64,000 nt of DNA from positions 846,001-910,000 of the forward strand of contig NZ_CP072842.1 of NCBI RefSeq assembly GCF_017948305.1, given 5' to 3'. Position numbers and translations under genes: made by a program. This document shows positions 27,260 to 34,636 of this stretch, one piece after another (the first letter of the stretch is position 1; every line of letters starts with the position of its first letter). This stretch comes from Faecalibacter bovis (GTDB lineage Bacteria > Bacteroidota > Bacteroidia > Flavobacteriales > Weeksellaceae). Under the pieces are notes generated by a model. That model was given only the letters and a program-made list of their open reading frames with translations. It had not been told where the DNA came from and searched no databases.

Positions 27260-27925
27260 TTAGATTCCCTTACCAATAATTAGGAATTTTGCTAAAACCA
27301 TTATTGGTAAAATTTCTAGGGTGCAAAGGTACAAAATATTGTAATACCAAATAGACTTATTAATTGATATTTGATTTGAATATCTAAAATAGATTTCCCA
27401 TATACGATTAACACATAATAATATAAACCACGAAATCATTATTATATTGCTATCTAAATCAGAATAAAAGTAAAGAAAACAGCTGACTATCAGTATTAAT
27501 ATATTTCTGGCATTCACATAACTAGAACTCTTCATGAAGAAGGAAATCGAATTATCTTGATAGAAAACTCGGAAAAAAGCCATCTCTATTAATAATTTTA
27601 TCAGCATTACAGCAGAAATTAGTACAAAGCAAAGCCCAATTCTTAGTGGTAATGTGAGTGTGTAATCTAGGATCTTAACATCGAAATGAGCAACTAAAAG
27701 CGTGCTAATTAACACAATCATCATAATGTTGATGATCAAACTAAACAACGTTGTATTATCATCTGTAAAACTTAAATACTCCGTTTTATTCTTTAAAGTT
27801 TTAAAGTTTTTCGCAAATAAATACTTTGATGCACAAACAATTAATAAACAAATCACTAAGATGATCAGGATATAATCGTTAGTTTGTGTGTTTTTAGCAA
27901 TACTAATTAATTCTGTCGCTTTCAT
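27260..27925 (-). CDS. DUF4271-like membrane protein
   Basis: This 221-residue inner-membrane protein has about six hydrophobic segments (from IILVICLLIVCASKYLFA near residue 25 to the last at LCTLEILPIMVLAKFLII). It matches the size and gene context of DUF4271 proteins found next to hemD in Bacteroidota. Function is unknown. The ATG at 27925 is preferred to a TTG 12 bases upstream. The minus strand TATTTTTG (27935-27942) is a possible -7 box. A glycosyltransferase gene is divergent. Confidence 0.78.
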   Translation of the reverse strand: MKATELISIAKNTQTNDYILIILVICLLIVCASKYLFAKNFKTLKNKTEYLSFTDDNTTLFSLIINIMMIVLISTLLVAHFDVKILDYTLTLPLRIGLCFVLISAVMLIKLLIEMAFFRVFYQDNSISFFMKSSSYVNARNILILIVSCFLYFYSDLDSNIIMISWFILLCVNRIWEIYFRYSNQISINKSIWYYNILYLCTLEILPIMVLAKFLIIGKGI

Positions 27926-27992
27926 AATCTTTTCCAAAAATACAAAACCCTATCAATCTAATAACTATCTTTATGCCCTCAAAATGATATTT

Positions 27993-28715
27993 ATGTCAGA
28001 CAAATTAGTCATCATCCCGACATATAATGAAAAAGAAAATATACAAGCCATAATCAAAGCAGTTTTGGCAGTGGATGATACTTTTGATATTTTAATAGTT
28101 GATGACAGTTCTCCAGACGGTACTGGTAATTTAGTTCGTGAATTATTTACAGAAAGCAACGGGCGTTTACACTTGGAAGTGCGTACTACTAAAGACGGAC
28201 TTGGAAGAGCGTATGTACATGGTTTTAAATGGGCTTTAAAAAATAATTACAAGTACATTTTTGAAATGGATGCTGATTTCTCGCATAATCCTAACGATTT
28301 ACCTCGTTTATACGATGCATTAGCAAACGGTGCTGACGTTGCTGTTGGTTCTCGTTATAGTAATGGTGTAAATGTTGTAAACTGGCCAATGGAACGAGTT
28401 TTATTGTCTTATTTTGCTTCCAAATATGTACGTGTCATTACCAATCTTCCTGTACATGATGCTACTGCTGGTTTTGTAGGTTATAAAGCTGAAGTTTTAG
28501 AAACGTTAGGTTTAGATGATATTAAATTTAAAGGATATGGCTTTCAGATAGAAATGAAATACAAATCTTGGGTGAAGAAATTTAAAATTCAGGAAGTTCC
28601 TATTATCTTTACTGACAGAACTTTAGGAGAATCTAAAATTAGTTCAGACATTATAGGCGAAGCTGTATTTGGAGTTATATCTTTAAGATTACGAAACATG
28701 TTTGGCAAACTATGA
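27993..28715 (+). CDS. Polyprenol monophosphomannose synthase-like glycosyltransferase (GT2)
   Basis: This 240-residue family 2 glycosyltransferase resembles the Dpm1/Ppm1 type. It has KLVIIPTYNEKENIQAIIKAV at the start, DILIVDDSSPDGTGNLV, the EMDADFSHNPNDLPRL metal-binding DxD-like region and the YGFQIEMKYKSWVKKFKI segment. It transfers mannose, or another hexose, from a nucleotide sugar to a polyprenyl phosphate, giving a lipid-linked donor for envelope glycosylation. There is no C-terminal membrane domain. ATG 27993 (MSDKLVIIP) is preferred; another ATG lies at 27984. Its TGA overlaps the next ATG (ATGA), so the pair is coupled. Confidence 0.87.
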   Translation: MSDKLVIIPTYNEKENIQAIIKAVLAVDDTFDILIVDDSSPDGTGNLVRELFTESNGRLHLEVRTTKDGLGRAYVHGFKWALKNNYKYIFEMDADFSHNPNDLPRLYDALANGADVAVGSRYSNGVNVVNWPMERVLLSYFASKYVRVITNLPVHDATAGFVGYKAEVLETLGLDDIKFKGYGFQIEMKYKSWVKKFKIQEVPIIFTDRTLGESKISSDIIGEAVFGVISLRLRNMFGKL

Positions 28716-29098
28716 AAAAGATAGCTTACATTTTTATTATACTTATTAGCATTGTATCGTGCAGTAAACCTTACGCACAGAAACCAGATGATTTATTAAG
28801 TAAATCTGAAATGCGTGATATTTTGGTTGATATTTACACAAGTCAACAAATGATGAATTCAATTCAGAGTCAATCACCAAATCAAGTTTTAGATGTTGCA
28901 AAAAATACGATGTATATTTTTGATCAACATGAAACTACTCACAAAATTTTCGAGGACAGTTATAAATACTACTATACTCAAACTGGTGCGTATCAGAAAA
29001 TTTTAGATGATGTGATTGATGAATTAAAAAATCGATTATCTGAAGAAGAATTAAAAAAATACGAAGAGATTCAAGCCCAAGGGCAACAACCTCAATAA
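28712..29098 (+). CDS. DUF4296 family lipoprotein
   Basis: This 128-residue lipoprotein has a signal ending IVSC, followed by the DUF4296 motif (DDLLSKSEMRDILVDIYTSQQM), an all-helical domain and a charged, glutamine-rich tail. The family is specific to Bacteroidota and of unknown function. It is translationally coupled to the GT2 gene by a 4-base overlap. A terminator follows directly. Confidence 0.88.
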   Translation: MKKIAYIFIILISIVSCSKPYAQKPDDLLSKSEMRDILVDIYTSQQMMNSIQSQSPNQVLDVAKNTMYIFDQHETTHKIFEDSYKYYYTQTGAYQKILDDVIDELKNRLSEEELKKYEEIQAQGQQPQ

Positions 29099-29104
29099 TA
29101 TATT

Positions 29105-29134
29105 AACCGATTGCTATAAGTAGTCGGTTTTTTT
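29105..29134 (+). terminator. Terminator after DUF4296 gene
   Basis: AACCGA pairs with TCGGTT around a mostly unpaired loop, followed by seven T. Confidence 0.75.
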
Positions 29135-29426
29135 ATTGTTTTAATTTCAGAGCGTAAATATCTTGTAACTTATTGTAAAATAATTTCAGCGTAAGATAAT
29201 ATTCAGGATCGTAATAAAGATTCAATTGACCTGAAGCGCTAACATTACCAATTTCTTCAAAATCATCATCAATCTCGTCAGTAAATTTATATGCTGGGAA
29301 AAGAGATTTTACCTCTTCAAAAATTTTCTCTTTATCTACCGTAACGACGACAGAGGTAAATTCGCAATCAACATTGCTTGATAAGATTTCTCTAATTGCA
29401 TAGGTTTTTGTTGTAATATCAATCAT
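29133..29426 (-). CDS. Hypothetical protein
   Basis: This 97-residue cytoplasmic protein is acidic in the middle (TDEIDDDFEEIG) with an alternating beta pattern at both ends (CEFTSVVVTVDKEKIF, YYLTLKLFYNKLQDIYALKL). I do not recognise a family. It follows the nucleotidase gene by 19 bases on the same strand and has no visible terminator of its own beyond the convergent hairpin. Confidence 0.55.
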   Translation of the reverse strand: MIDITTKTYAIREILSSNVDCEFTSVVVTVDKEKIFEEVKSLFPAYKFTDEIDDDFEEIGNVSASGQLNLYYDPEYYLTLKLFYNKLQDIYALKLKQ

Positions 29427-29445
29427 AATTTTAGTGTTTTTAACA

Positions 29446-29907
29446 TTAGTTTTTAGGAATTAAATAATCAGTTACACTTTGCCAAGTCGGAAATTGATCG
29501 GTAAAAATGTGAATGTGTTCACCTTTAAATTCACCTGCACCATTCTTTGTTCGGTCATCAATTAAATAATCACCTATTAATTGTTCTTTGTGGTGAGTTA
29601 AAATTAATTTTTTGTACATCGACGGAAGATATTTTTCTACCCAAATGCGTTTTTGTGACCAAGAGTGGATATTGTGCCAAGGCGCGGTAGAAAGAATGTA
29701 AACATCGTAATGTTTTTCTAGTTCGTTGATAGATTCTAATGCATGAGGAATTGGCTTTGCATTAAGGAAGATGGTTTCAGAATCATCAATTAAATCAGTT
29801 GGATCTTCATAAACTTTTGTTGAGGTTGATAATTCGTGGTTTAATTCACCAATTAAATCTACAATTACACCATCAAGATCGATGTAAACTACTTTTTTAT
29901 TTGTCAT
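29446..29907 (-). CDS. 5'(3')-deoxyribonucleotidase-type HAD phosphatase
   Basis: This 153-residue protein is a HAD-fold phosphatase with the nucleophile motif VYIDLDGVIVDLIGELN (catalytic DxD), STAPWHNIHSWSQKRIWVEK (motif II threonine region) and DYLIDDRTKNGAGEF (motif IV acids). This is the layout of the NT5C/5'(3')-deoxyribonucleotidase family, which dephosphorylates deoxyribonucleoside monophosphates. A TATATTTG -7 box (29931-29938, minus strand) lies upstream. Function beyond the family is inferred. Confidence 0.88.
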   Translation of the reverse strand: MTNKKVVYIDLDGVIVDLIGELNHELSTSTKVYEDPTDLIDDSETIFLNAKPIPHALESINELEKHYDVYILSTAPWHNIHSWSQKRIWVEKYLPSMYKKLILTHHKEQLIGDYLIDDRTKNGAGEFKGEHIHIFTDQFPTWQSVTDYLIPKN

Positions 29908-29972
29908 AAGCGTTAATTAAAATTTCTACTCAAATATAACAGAATCAAACGCCTAAATATGTCGAGAAAAAA

Positions 29973-29999
29973 TAAAGTCGAGAAAAAATCTCGACTTTA
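29973..29999 (-). terminator. Terminator of the 73-aa gene
   Basis: A stem of AAAGTCGAGA with its complement, followed on the minus strand by a T-run. It lies between two minus-strand genes. Confidence 0.85.
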
Positions 30000-30006
30000 T
30001 TGTAAT

Positions 30007-30228
30007 TTATTTTTGTAATTCTTGTTCTATTCCAAAAACCCAAAGGATTTTTTCGTCAGCTAAACGATTTTTCGCCTCTTCGATATAATCTTTTTTTAAT
30101 CGTTCGTAAGCTTCCTCTGTAATATAATTTGGATCGAACGGAGGAACAGGCATCACCTCAACTTTAAAAGTCTTGGTGTGTCCTTTATAATTCACTTCCT
30201 TCTCTATATATTGTTTTTCTTCTGCCAT
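30007..30228 (-). CDS. Hypothetical protein, small
   Basis: This 73-residue protein (from ATG 30228; a TTG 9 bases earlier gives three more residues) has two parts: a beta segment (EKEVNYKGHTKTFKVEVMPV) and a helical tail (EEAYERLKKDYIEEAKNRLADEKI). It looks cytoplasmic and I do not recognise it. A TATCTTTG -7 box (30258-30265, minus strand) is 29 bases upstream, and a strong terminator follows, which supports a real gene. Confidence 0.6.
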   Translation of the reverse strand: MAEEKQYIEKEVNYKGHTKTFKVEVMPVPPFDPNYITEEAYERLKKDYIEEAKNRLADEKILWVFGIEQELQK

Positions 30229-30386
30229 TTGTTTCAAATTGAATCATCAAATTATAGCAAAGATAAAATATTAATGTGGAATATTATAAATCCCAAATAA
30301 ATAGAATTTAAAACGTGCAAGTGTGTATAAATAGCAGAACACATCTCAAAAAAGAAAGCTGCTCAATAGAGTACCTTTTTAATGTA

Positions 30387-31163
30387 TTAAAGATTTTGAT
30401 TATTACTATAATAATGCACTAGTTCTCCATTATAAAACTCTATTTCATTTTTTAAATTCCCATGATCATCATATAAATTTATATACCCATCTAAAAAATT
30501 GTTTTTATAACTTATAGATCTTTTAACTTTTCCATTTGTATTAAATTCTCTATGAAATACTAGCGTATTATTTTCGTAACATTTTATAGTTAATAACACA
30601 CCTGATTCTGAATATTTTTTATGATCACCTATAAAATTATCATGATCAAATTCTCCAATTTCTGCAAGTTGACCATTTTCGTGAAATTTCTTACAAATAC
30701 CATGACGACGACCAAAAGAAAATTCAAAATCTAATTTAATTTGTCCATTTCTATAGTAACTTTTTAAGTTACCATATAAATATCCGGTAGGAGTTTCATT
30801 TGAATGAAAATATAAACTTAAATTTTTTTCAAATTCATAATATATAGATCTTTTACTTATCAAATAACTACCTTCTTCTCGTAATTTACCATCTTCATAA
30901 TATGATTTAAATTTTTCAGTTGGTTCTCCTCTATCATATTTCAATTCAATTTCAAGTTGACCATTATCGTGAAAAGCTTTATAAGATCCGTGTCTTAATC
31001 CATTTGCAAAATTTATTTGCTGAAAAAGTTTTCCATTACTATGAAATGATTCTGCAACTCCCGTAAATAAATCATAACTATTTTTATAATAACATCTACC
31101 GATTTCGAATCTTAATTGATCTAACTTAACATTCTTATATTTCTTATTATTAAATAAGCCCAT
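30387..31163 (-). CDS. YwqK/MORN-variant repeat protein
   Basis: This 258-residue protein consists of about seven repeats of the MORN_2/YwqK kind, each with a core like ESFHSNGKLFQQINF, KAFHDNGQLEIELKY, KSYYRNGQIKLDFEF and KKFHENGQLAEIGEF. These beta-hairpin repeats occur in proteins often annotated as YwqK antitoxins, although many have no demonstrated toxin partner, and none is visible beside this gene. There is no signal peptide. Local A+T is high. Confidence 0.8.
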   Translation of the reverse strand: MGLFNNKKYKNVKLDQLRFEIGRCYYKNSYDLFTGVAESFHSNGKLFQQINFANGLRHGSYKAFHDNGQLEIELKYDRGEPTEKFKSYYEDGKLREEGSYLISKRSIYYEFEKNLSLYFHSNETPTGYLYGNLKSYYRNGQIKLDFEFSFGRRHGICKKFHENGQLAEIGEFDHDNFIGDHKKYSESGVLLTIKCYENNTLVFHREFNTNGKVKRSISYKNNFLDGYINLYDDHGNLKNEIEFYNGELVHYYSNNQNL

Positions 31164-31246
31164 GATTAGTGATTAATTTTCATTAATATACAATTTATTT
31201 CAGAGAACTATAAATTGATTTAAATTCAATATTAAATTATCAAAAT

Positions 31247-31382
31247 ATGAAAATCATCTTTTTTTAAAATTCAAATGGTATATATTCTTTATATTAATAA
31301 CAGTAAAGATTCTGGAGAAAATATTTTATTAAATTATTTAGAAGATAGTTATTCAAAAAAATTATTAAATTCTATTAATAAT
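31247..31382 (+). pseudogene. Possible frameshifted gene remnant
   Basis: An ATG at 31247 opens a frame that stops within seven T after six codons. Removing one T would join it to a frame reading MVYILYINNSKDSGENILL, which ends near 31382 in NYLEDSYSKKLLNSINN. The combined peptide would be about 45 residues. It is short and AT-rich, so it could be chance. Confidence 0.25.
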
Positions 31383-31392
31383 TAAAACAAAA

Positions 31393-31420
31393 AACCCTCT
31401 AATCTTTCGATTAGAGGGTT
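31393..31420 (-). terminator. Terminator of tRNA-Cys
   Basis: AACCCTCTAATC pairs with its complement around TTTC. On the minus strand a T-run follows. Confidence 0.88.
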
Positions 31421-31429
31421 AAAATTTGG

Positions 31430-31500
31430 AGGTTCCTAGCGGATTCGAACCGCTGTGGACGGTTTTGCAGACCGCTACCTAGCCTCTCGGTCAAGGAACC
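31430..31500 (-). tRNA. tRNA-Cys (anticodon GCA)
   Basis: A 71-nt cloverleaf on the minus strand has a 7-bp acceptor (GGTTCCT/AGGAACC) and discriminator U. The anticodon loop CTGCAAA gives GCA (positions 31468-31466), and the T arm contains GGTTCGAATCC. CCA is not encoded. Confidence 0.96.
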
Positions 31501-31520
31501 ATTTCCATCATTTTGGTTTG

Positions 31521-31550
31521 CAAATATAGCAATATTTTTAAAAATACAAA
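31521..31550 (-). promoter_or_regulatory. Promoter of tRNA-Cys
   Basis: The minus strand shows TTTG (31550-31547), an 18-nt spacer and TATATTTG (31528-31521), a full match to the Bacteroidota consensus. The -7 box is identical to that of tRNA-Phe. Confidence 0.85.
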
Positions 31551-31552
31551 GA

Positions 31553-31909
31553 CTAATATTCTTTTTCTAAAATAATACTTACTTTTTCTACATGCCCACC
31601 AATAGGAGGATTTACCTTAGAAAGTTTAATCTTCGCATAAGTTACAGTTGTAAGTTCTTGACCTATACGATCTAAGACTCTTTTACACACATGTTCTAAT
31701 AATTTTGAACGAATTCCAACTTCTTCCTTTACAATATTATTTAATGTTACATAATCTAATGCATCCACTAATTCGTCCGACTCACAAGCCTTAGAAAAAT
31801 CTGCACGAGCTTCTAAATCCACTAAATAATCAGATCCAATACGAGCTTCTTCGTCTAAACACCCGTGATTCGAATAGATTTTAATATTTTCTAAAATAAT
31901 AATTCCCAT
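31553..31909 (-). CDS. folB: Dihydroneopterin aldolase
   Basis: This 118-residue protein is a typical FolB. It has IILENIKIYSNHGCLDEEARIGSDYLVDLEARADF at the start and the C-terminal AKIKLSKVNPPIGGHVEKVSI, which carries the active-site lysine and adjacent residues. It cleaves 7,8-dihydroneopterin to hydroxymethyl-dihydropterin plus glycolaldehyde in folate synthesis. The glutamate at position 21 (DEEARIG) fits the substrate-binding pattern. A TATTTTTG -7 box (31914-31921, minus strand) ends 4 bases before the ATG. Confidence 0.94.
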   Translation of the reverse strand: MGIIILENIKIYSNHGCLDEEARIGSDYLVDLEARADFSKACESDELVDALDYVTLNNIVKEEVGIRSKLLEHVCKRVLDRIGQELTTVTYAKIKLSKVNPPIGGHVEKVSIILEKEY

Positions 31910-31913
31910 ACAT

Positions 31914-31921
31914 CAAAAATA
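31914..31921 (-). promoter_or_regulatory. -7 element 4 nt before folB
   Basis: The minus strand reads TATTTTTG, then 4 nt, then ATG. It fits TAnnTTTG and suggests a leaderless message. It abuts the sodA terminator, so the match could be partly chance in an A-rich run. Confidence 0.4.
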
Positions 31922-31952
31922 AAAAAAGACTTGCTTATACAAGCAAGTCTTA
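31921..31952 (-). terminator. Terminator of sodA
   Basis: AAGACTTGCTT pairs with its complement, followed on the minus strand by seven T. Confidence 0.9.
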
Positions 31953-31979
31953 AGAGATATTTAAATAAATCTTATTAGA

Positions 31980-32582
31980 TTATTTTGCAGCTGCGTATAA
32001 CTCAGCAACTTTAGCCCAGTTTACAACGTTAAAGAAAGCGTTGATGTAGTCTGGACGACGGTTTTGGTAGTTTAAGTAGTAAGCGTGCTCCCAAACATCT
32101 AAACCTAAAATTGGTTGACCTTGAACGTCAGCAACTGGCATTAATGGGTTGTCTTGATTTGGAGTAGAAGTAACAACTAATTTTCCATCAACAACAACTA
32201 ACCAAGCCCATCCTGATCCAAAGCGTGTTGCAGCAGCTTTAGAAAATTCATCTTTAAATGCGTCGAATGATCCGAAAGCAGCGTCAATTGCTTCAGCTAA
32301 CTCACCAGTTGGGTTACCACCTGCGTTTGGAGCTAATGTTTCCCAAAATAAGTTGTGGTTGTAAAAACCTCCACCATTGTTACGTACAGCTGGAGTTCCC
32401 GTTCCGTTTGCTAAAATTTCTTCAATTGTAGCGTTAGCTAAATCAGTTCCTTCGATAGCTGCATTTAAGTTTGTAGTGTATGCTGCATGGTGTTTCCCGT
32501 GGTGGATTTCCATTGTTTTAGCGTCAATATGAGGCTCTAATGCATCTAATGCATATGGTAATTGTGGTAATTCAAATGCCAT
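31980..32582 (-). CDS. sodA: Superoxide dismutase, manganese type
   Basis: This 200-residue Fe/Mn superoxide dismutase has the metal ligands in place: H27 (EIHHGKHH), a second histidine in [10 protein letters not shown], and D/H in [18 protein letters not shown] carries the outer-sphere glutamine in the C-terminal domain, as in Mn-type enzymes, so manganese is favoured over iron. It dismutates superoxide in the cytoplasm. It has its own terminator. A TATATTTG -7 box (32635-32642, minus strand) lies 52 bases before the ATG. Confidence 0.94.
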   Translation of the reverse strand: MAFELPQLPYALDALEPHIDAKTMEIHHGKHHAAYTTNLNAAIEGTDLANATIEEILANGTGTPAVRNNGGGFYNHNLFWETLAPNAGGNPTGELAEAIDAAFGSFDAFKDEFSKAAATRFGSGWAWLVVVDGKLVVTSTPNQDNPLMPVADVQGQPILGLDVWEHAYYLNYQNRRPDYINAFFNVVNWAKVAELYAAAK

Positions 32583-32634
32583 AATATTTATATTTTTTAG
32601 ATTATTAATTTGATTAAATTTAAATCAATTTCTA

Positions 32635-32642
32635 CAAATATA
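32635..32642 (-). promoter_or_regulatory. -7 element of sodA
   Basis: The minus strand reads TATATTTG, as in the tRNA promoters. The -33 box is unclear. Confidence 0.5.
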
Positions 32643-32706
32643 AGACCGAAGTCAGAAAATATTAACATAATTTAATACTAATAGTTTAAATTAGTAACTC
32701 GACAAG

Positions 32707-32714
32707 ATAAATTT
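32707..32714 (+). promoter_or_regulatory. -7 element 2 nt before serine hydrolase gene
   Basis: TAAATTTG fits TAnnTTTG and ends 2 nt before the ATG at 32717. A TTTA at 32685 is a weak -33 candidate. Confidence 0.45.
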
Positions 32715-32716
32715 GT

Positions 32717-33895
32717 ATGAAAACAATCTGGAAGATTATAAAATGGATTTTAATTATTATTGCTTTACTGCTTCTTGCTCTGTATTTTACGGGTAATGCA
32801 TACATCATTCGAGGTGTGCAATTAACCTATCTAAAAGGAGAAAAAACAGCAAATATTAACGATTATAAAGACTTCGACAATAATGTCATCTTGGCAGGAA
32901 CTCCACAGTATTGGCAAAATCATTCGGCGTATAATCAAATTCAAATAAACCCTGCATTTGAAAAAGAATTAATTGATTACGAAACTGCTTCATTTATTAT
33001 AATTAAAGATGGACAATTATTAACTGAAAAATATTACACAGGATATAACGAATCTAGTATTACCAATTCTTTTTCGGTAGCTAAATCTATTACGACAATG
33101 CTAATTGGGAAAGCGATTGAAGATGGTTATATTAAAAGTTTTGATCAAAAAATAACTGATTTCCTACCTGAATTTAAAAACGATGAATTTGGTAAAAAAT
33201 GTACTATTGCCGATTTATCTGCAATGACATCTGGATACGATTGGTCTGAAGATTATTATCTTCCATTAAACCCTACTGCGAAAGCATATTATGGTGATAA
33301 TATTGAAGAACAAATTCTAAATCGAAAATTTATTAAAAATCCAGGAGGACATTTTGAATATCTTTCTGGTGATACACAATTATTAGGAATTGTTTTAAAA
33401 CGTGCTTTAAAAAATAAATCTATTTCACAGTACGCACAAGAAGTTTTGTGGCAACCAATGGGGATGGAATTCGATGCGCAATGGTCGAAAGATAATCCGA
33501 ATGGTATGGAAAAAACATATTGTTGTTTTAATACAACAGGTCGTGATTTCGCAAAATTAGGTCAATTACTTTTAAATAACGGAAAGTGGAATAATAAACA
33601 AATATTAGATTCAGCATTTGTGCAAAAAATGGTTCAACCTAATCTGAAAGCATTCAAAAAAGATGAAGTTCCTATTTATGGCCATTCTATTTGGATGGAT
33701 CCATCTTATAAAACTCCATTTTATGCCATGTTAGGACATTTAGGACAACGTGTAATTATAATTCCTTCGCAAAATTTAATCGTGGTTAGAACTGGAAAAA
33801 AACACCTTGATCAACCACAAACTAATGCTATAAAAGATGGTGATGTTTACCGCTTGGTAGATGAAGCTATGCGTATTAATCAAAATATAAGATAA
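32717..33895 (+). CDS. Serine hydrolase, beta-lactamase class C fold
   Basis: This 392-residue protein has one N-terminal membrane anchor (residues 6-26, IIKWILIIIALLLLALYF) and a periplasmic beta-lactamase-like domain. The SxxK nucleophile motif lies in NSFSVAKSITTM at about residue 120, the YxS/YxN-like motif in FEYLSGDTQLLG, and HLGQR near the C-terminus may replace the KTG box. Relatives are esterases, D-amino-acid peptidases and peptidoglycan hydrolases, so beta-lactam hydrolysis should not be assumed. The exonuclease gene overlaps its stop by one base. Confidence 0.87.
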   Translation: MKTIWKIIKWILIIIALLLLALYFTGNAYIIRGVQLTYLKGEKTANINDYKDFDNNVILAGTPQYWQNHSAYNQIQINPAFEKELIDYETASFIIIKDGQLLTEKYYTGYNESSITNSFSVAKSITTMLIGKAIEDGYIKSFDQKITDFLPEFKNDEFGKKCTIADLSAMTSGYDWSEDYYLPLNPTAKAYYGDNIEEQILNRKFIKNPGGHFEYLSGDTQLLGIVLKRALKNKSISQYAQEVLWQPMGMEFDAQWSKDNPNGMEKTYCCFNTTGRDFAKLGQLLLNNGKWNNKQILDSAFVQKMVQPNLKAFKKDEVPIYGHSIWMDPSYKTPFYAMLGHLGQRVIIIPSQNLIVVRTGKKHLDQPQTNAIKDGDVYRLVDEAMRINQNIR

Positions 33896-34602
33896 TGCTA
33901 AACACTATTCCATATAAAAAAATACTTTTCTTAGATATAGAAACAGTTCCGCAAACAGATGATTGGAATTTATTATCTGATCGTACGAAAGATTTATGGG
34001 CAAAGAAAACAGCTTTTCAGCGCAATAATGATGAAATTTCTCCTGAAGAATTTTATCATGATCGTGCAGGAATCATGGCTGAATTTGGTAAAATAGTTTG
34101 TATTTCTTGTGGAATTGTAGTGAATGAAAATTACATCCATATTAAAAGCTTTTATGGTCATGACGAAGAAAAAATTTTAAAGGATTTTAATTCGATGTTA
34201 ATCGAGAATTTTTTCAAACCAGATCATTTATTATGTGCACATAACGGGAAAGAATTCGATTTTCCATATCTCGCAAGACGAATGATGATTAACCAAATTG
34301 AAATTCCGAGGATTTTGCAAATGTTCGGGAAAAAACCTTGGGAAATTCCACATTTGGACACAATGGAATTATGGAAATTTGGCGATTATAAACATTTTAC
34401 ATCTTTGGATTTGTTGGCAAATATTTTCGAAATTCCAACTCCAAAAGATGACATTGATGGTTCGCAAGTAGCAAAAGTATATTACGAAGATAATAATGTA
34501 GAACGCATCAAGGATTATTGCGAAAAAGATGTTGTTACATTAATTAACGTTTTTAGAAAAATGAGATATGAAAATCCTTTAGTTCGTAAAGAAGATTTAT
34601 AA
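33895..34602 (+). CDS. Predicted 3'-5' exonuclease, PolB-like DEDD family
   Basis: This 235-residue protein has the DEDD exonuclease motifs in order: ILFLDIETVP (DxE), LLCAHNGKEFDFPYLARRMM, and DYCEKDVVTLINVF with the final aspartate. This is the DNA_polymerase-B-like exonuclease group of unknown physiological role. The gene starts one base inside the stop of the serine hydrolase, so the two are coupled, although no functional link is apparent. It ends in a terminator shared with the convergent CNNM gene. Confidence 0.87.
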   Translation: MLNTIPYKKILFLDIETVPQTDDWNLLSDRTKDLWAKKTAFQRNNDEISPEEFYHDRAGIMAEFGKIVCISCGIVVNENYIHIKSFYGHDEEKILKDFNSMLIENFFKPDHLLCAHNGKEFDFPYLARRMMINQIEIPRILQMFGKKPWEIPHLDTMELWKFGDYKHFTSLDLLANIFEIPTPKDDIDGSQVAKVYYEDNNVERIKDYCEKDVVTLINVFRKMRYENPLVRKEDL

Positions 34603-34606
34603 AATA

Positions 34607-34633
34607 AAAAAGCCACTCGATTGAGTGGCTTTT
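34607..34633. terminator. Bidirectional terminator
   Basis: GCCACTC pairs with GAGTGGC within A- and T-runs. It is nearly the same as the hairpin at 17980-18003. Confidence 0.88.
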
Positions 34634-34636
34634 GAT

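Noticed and set aside
30387-31163. Toxin-antitoxin system based on the YwqK label
   Set aside because: No toxin gene is adjacent, and YwqK-type repeats occur widely without a toxin partner.
32717-33895. Beta-lactam resistance gene
   Set aside because: Only the general serine-hydrolase fold is supported. The KTG box is not evident, so resistance is not supported.
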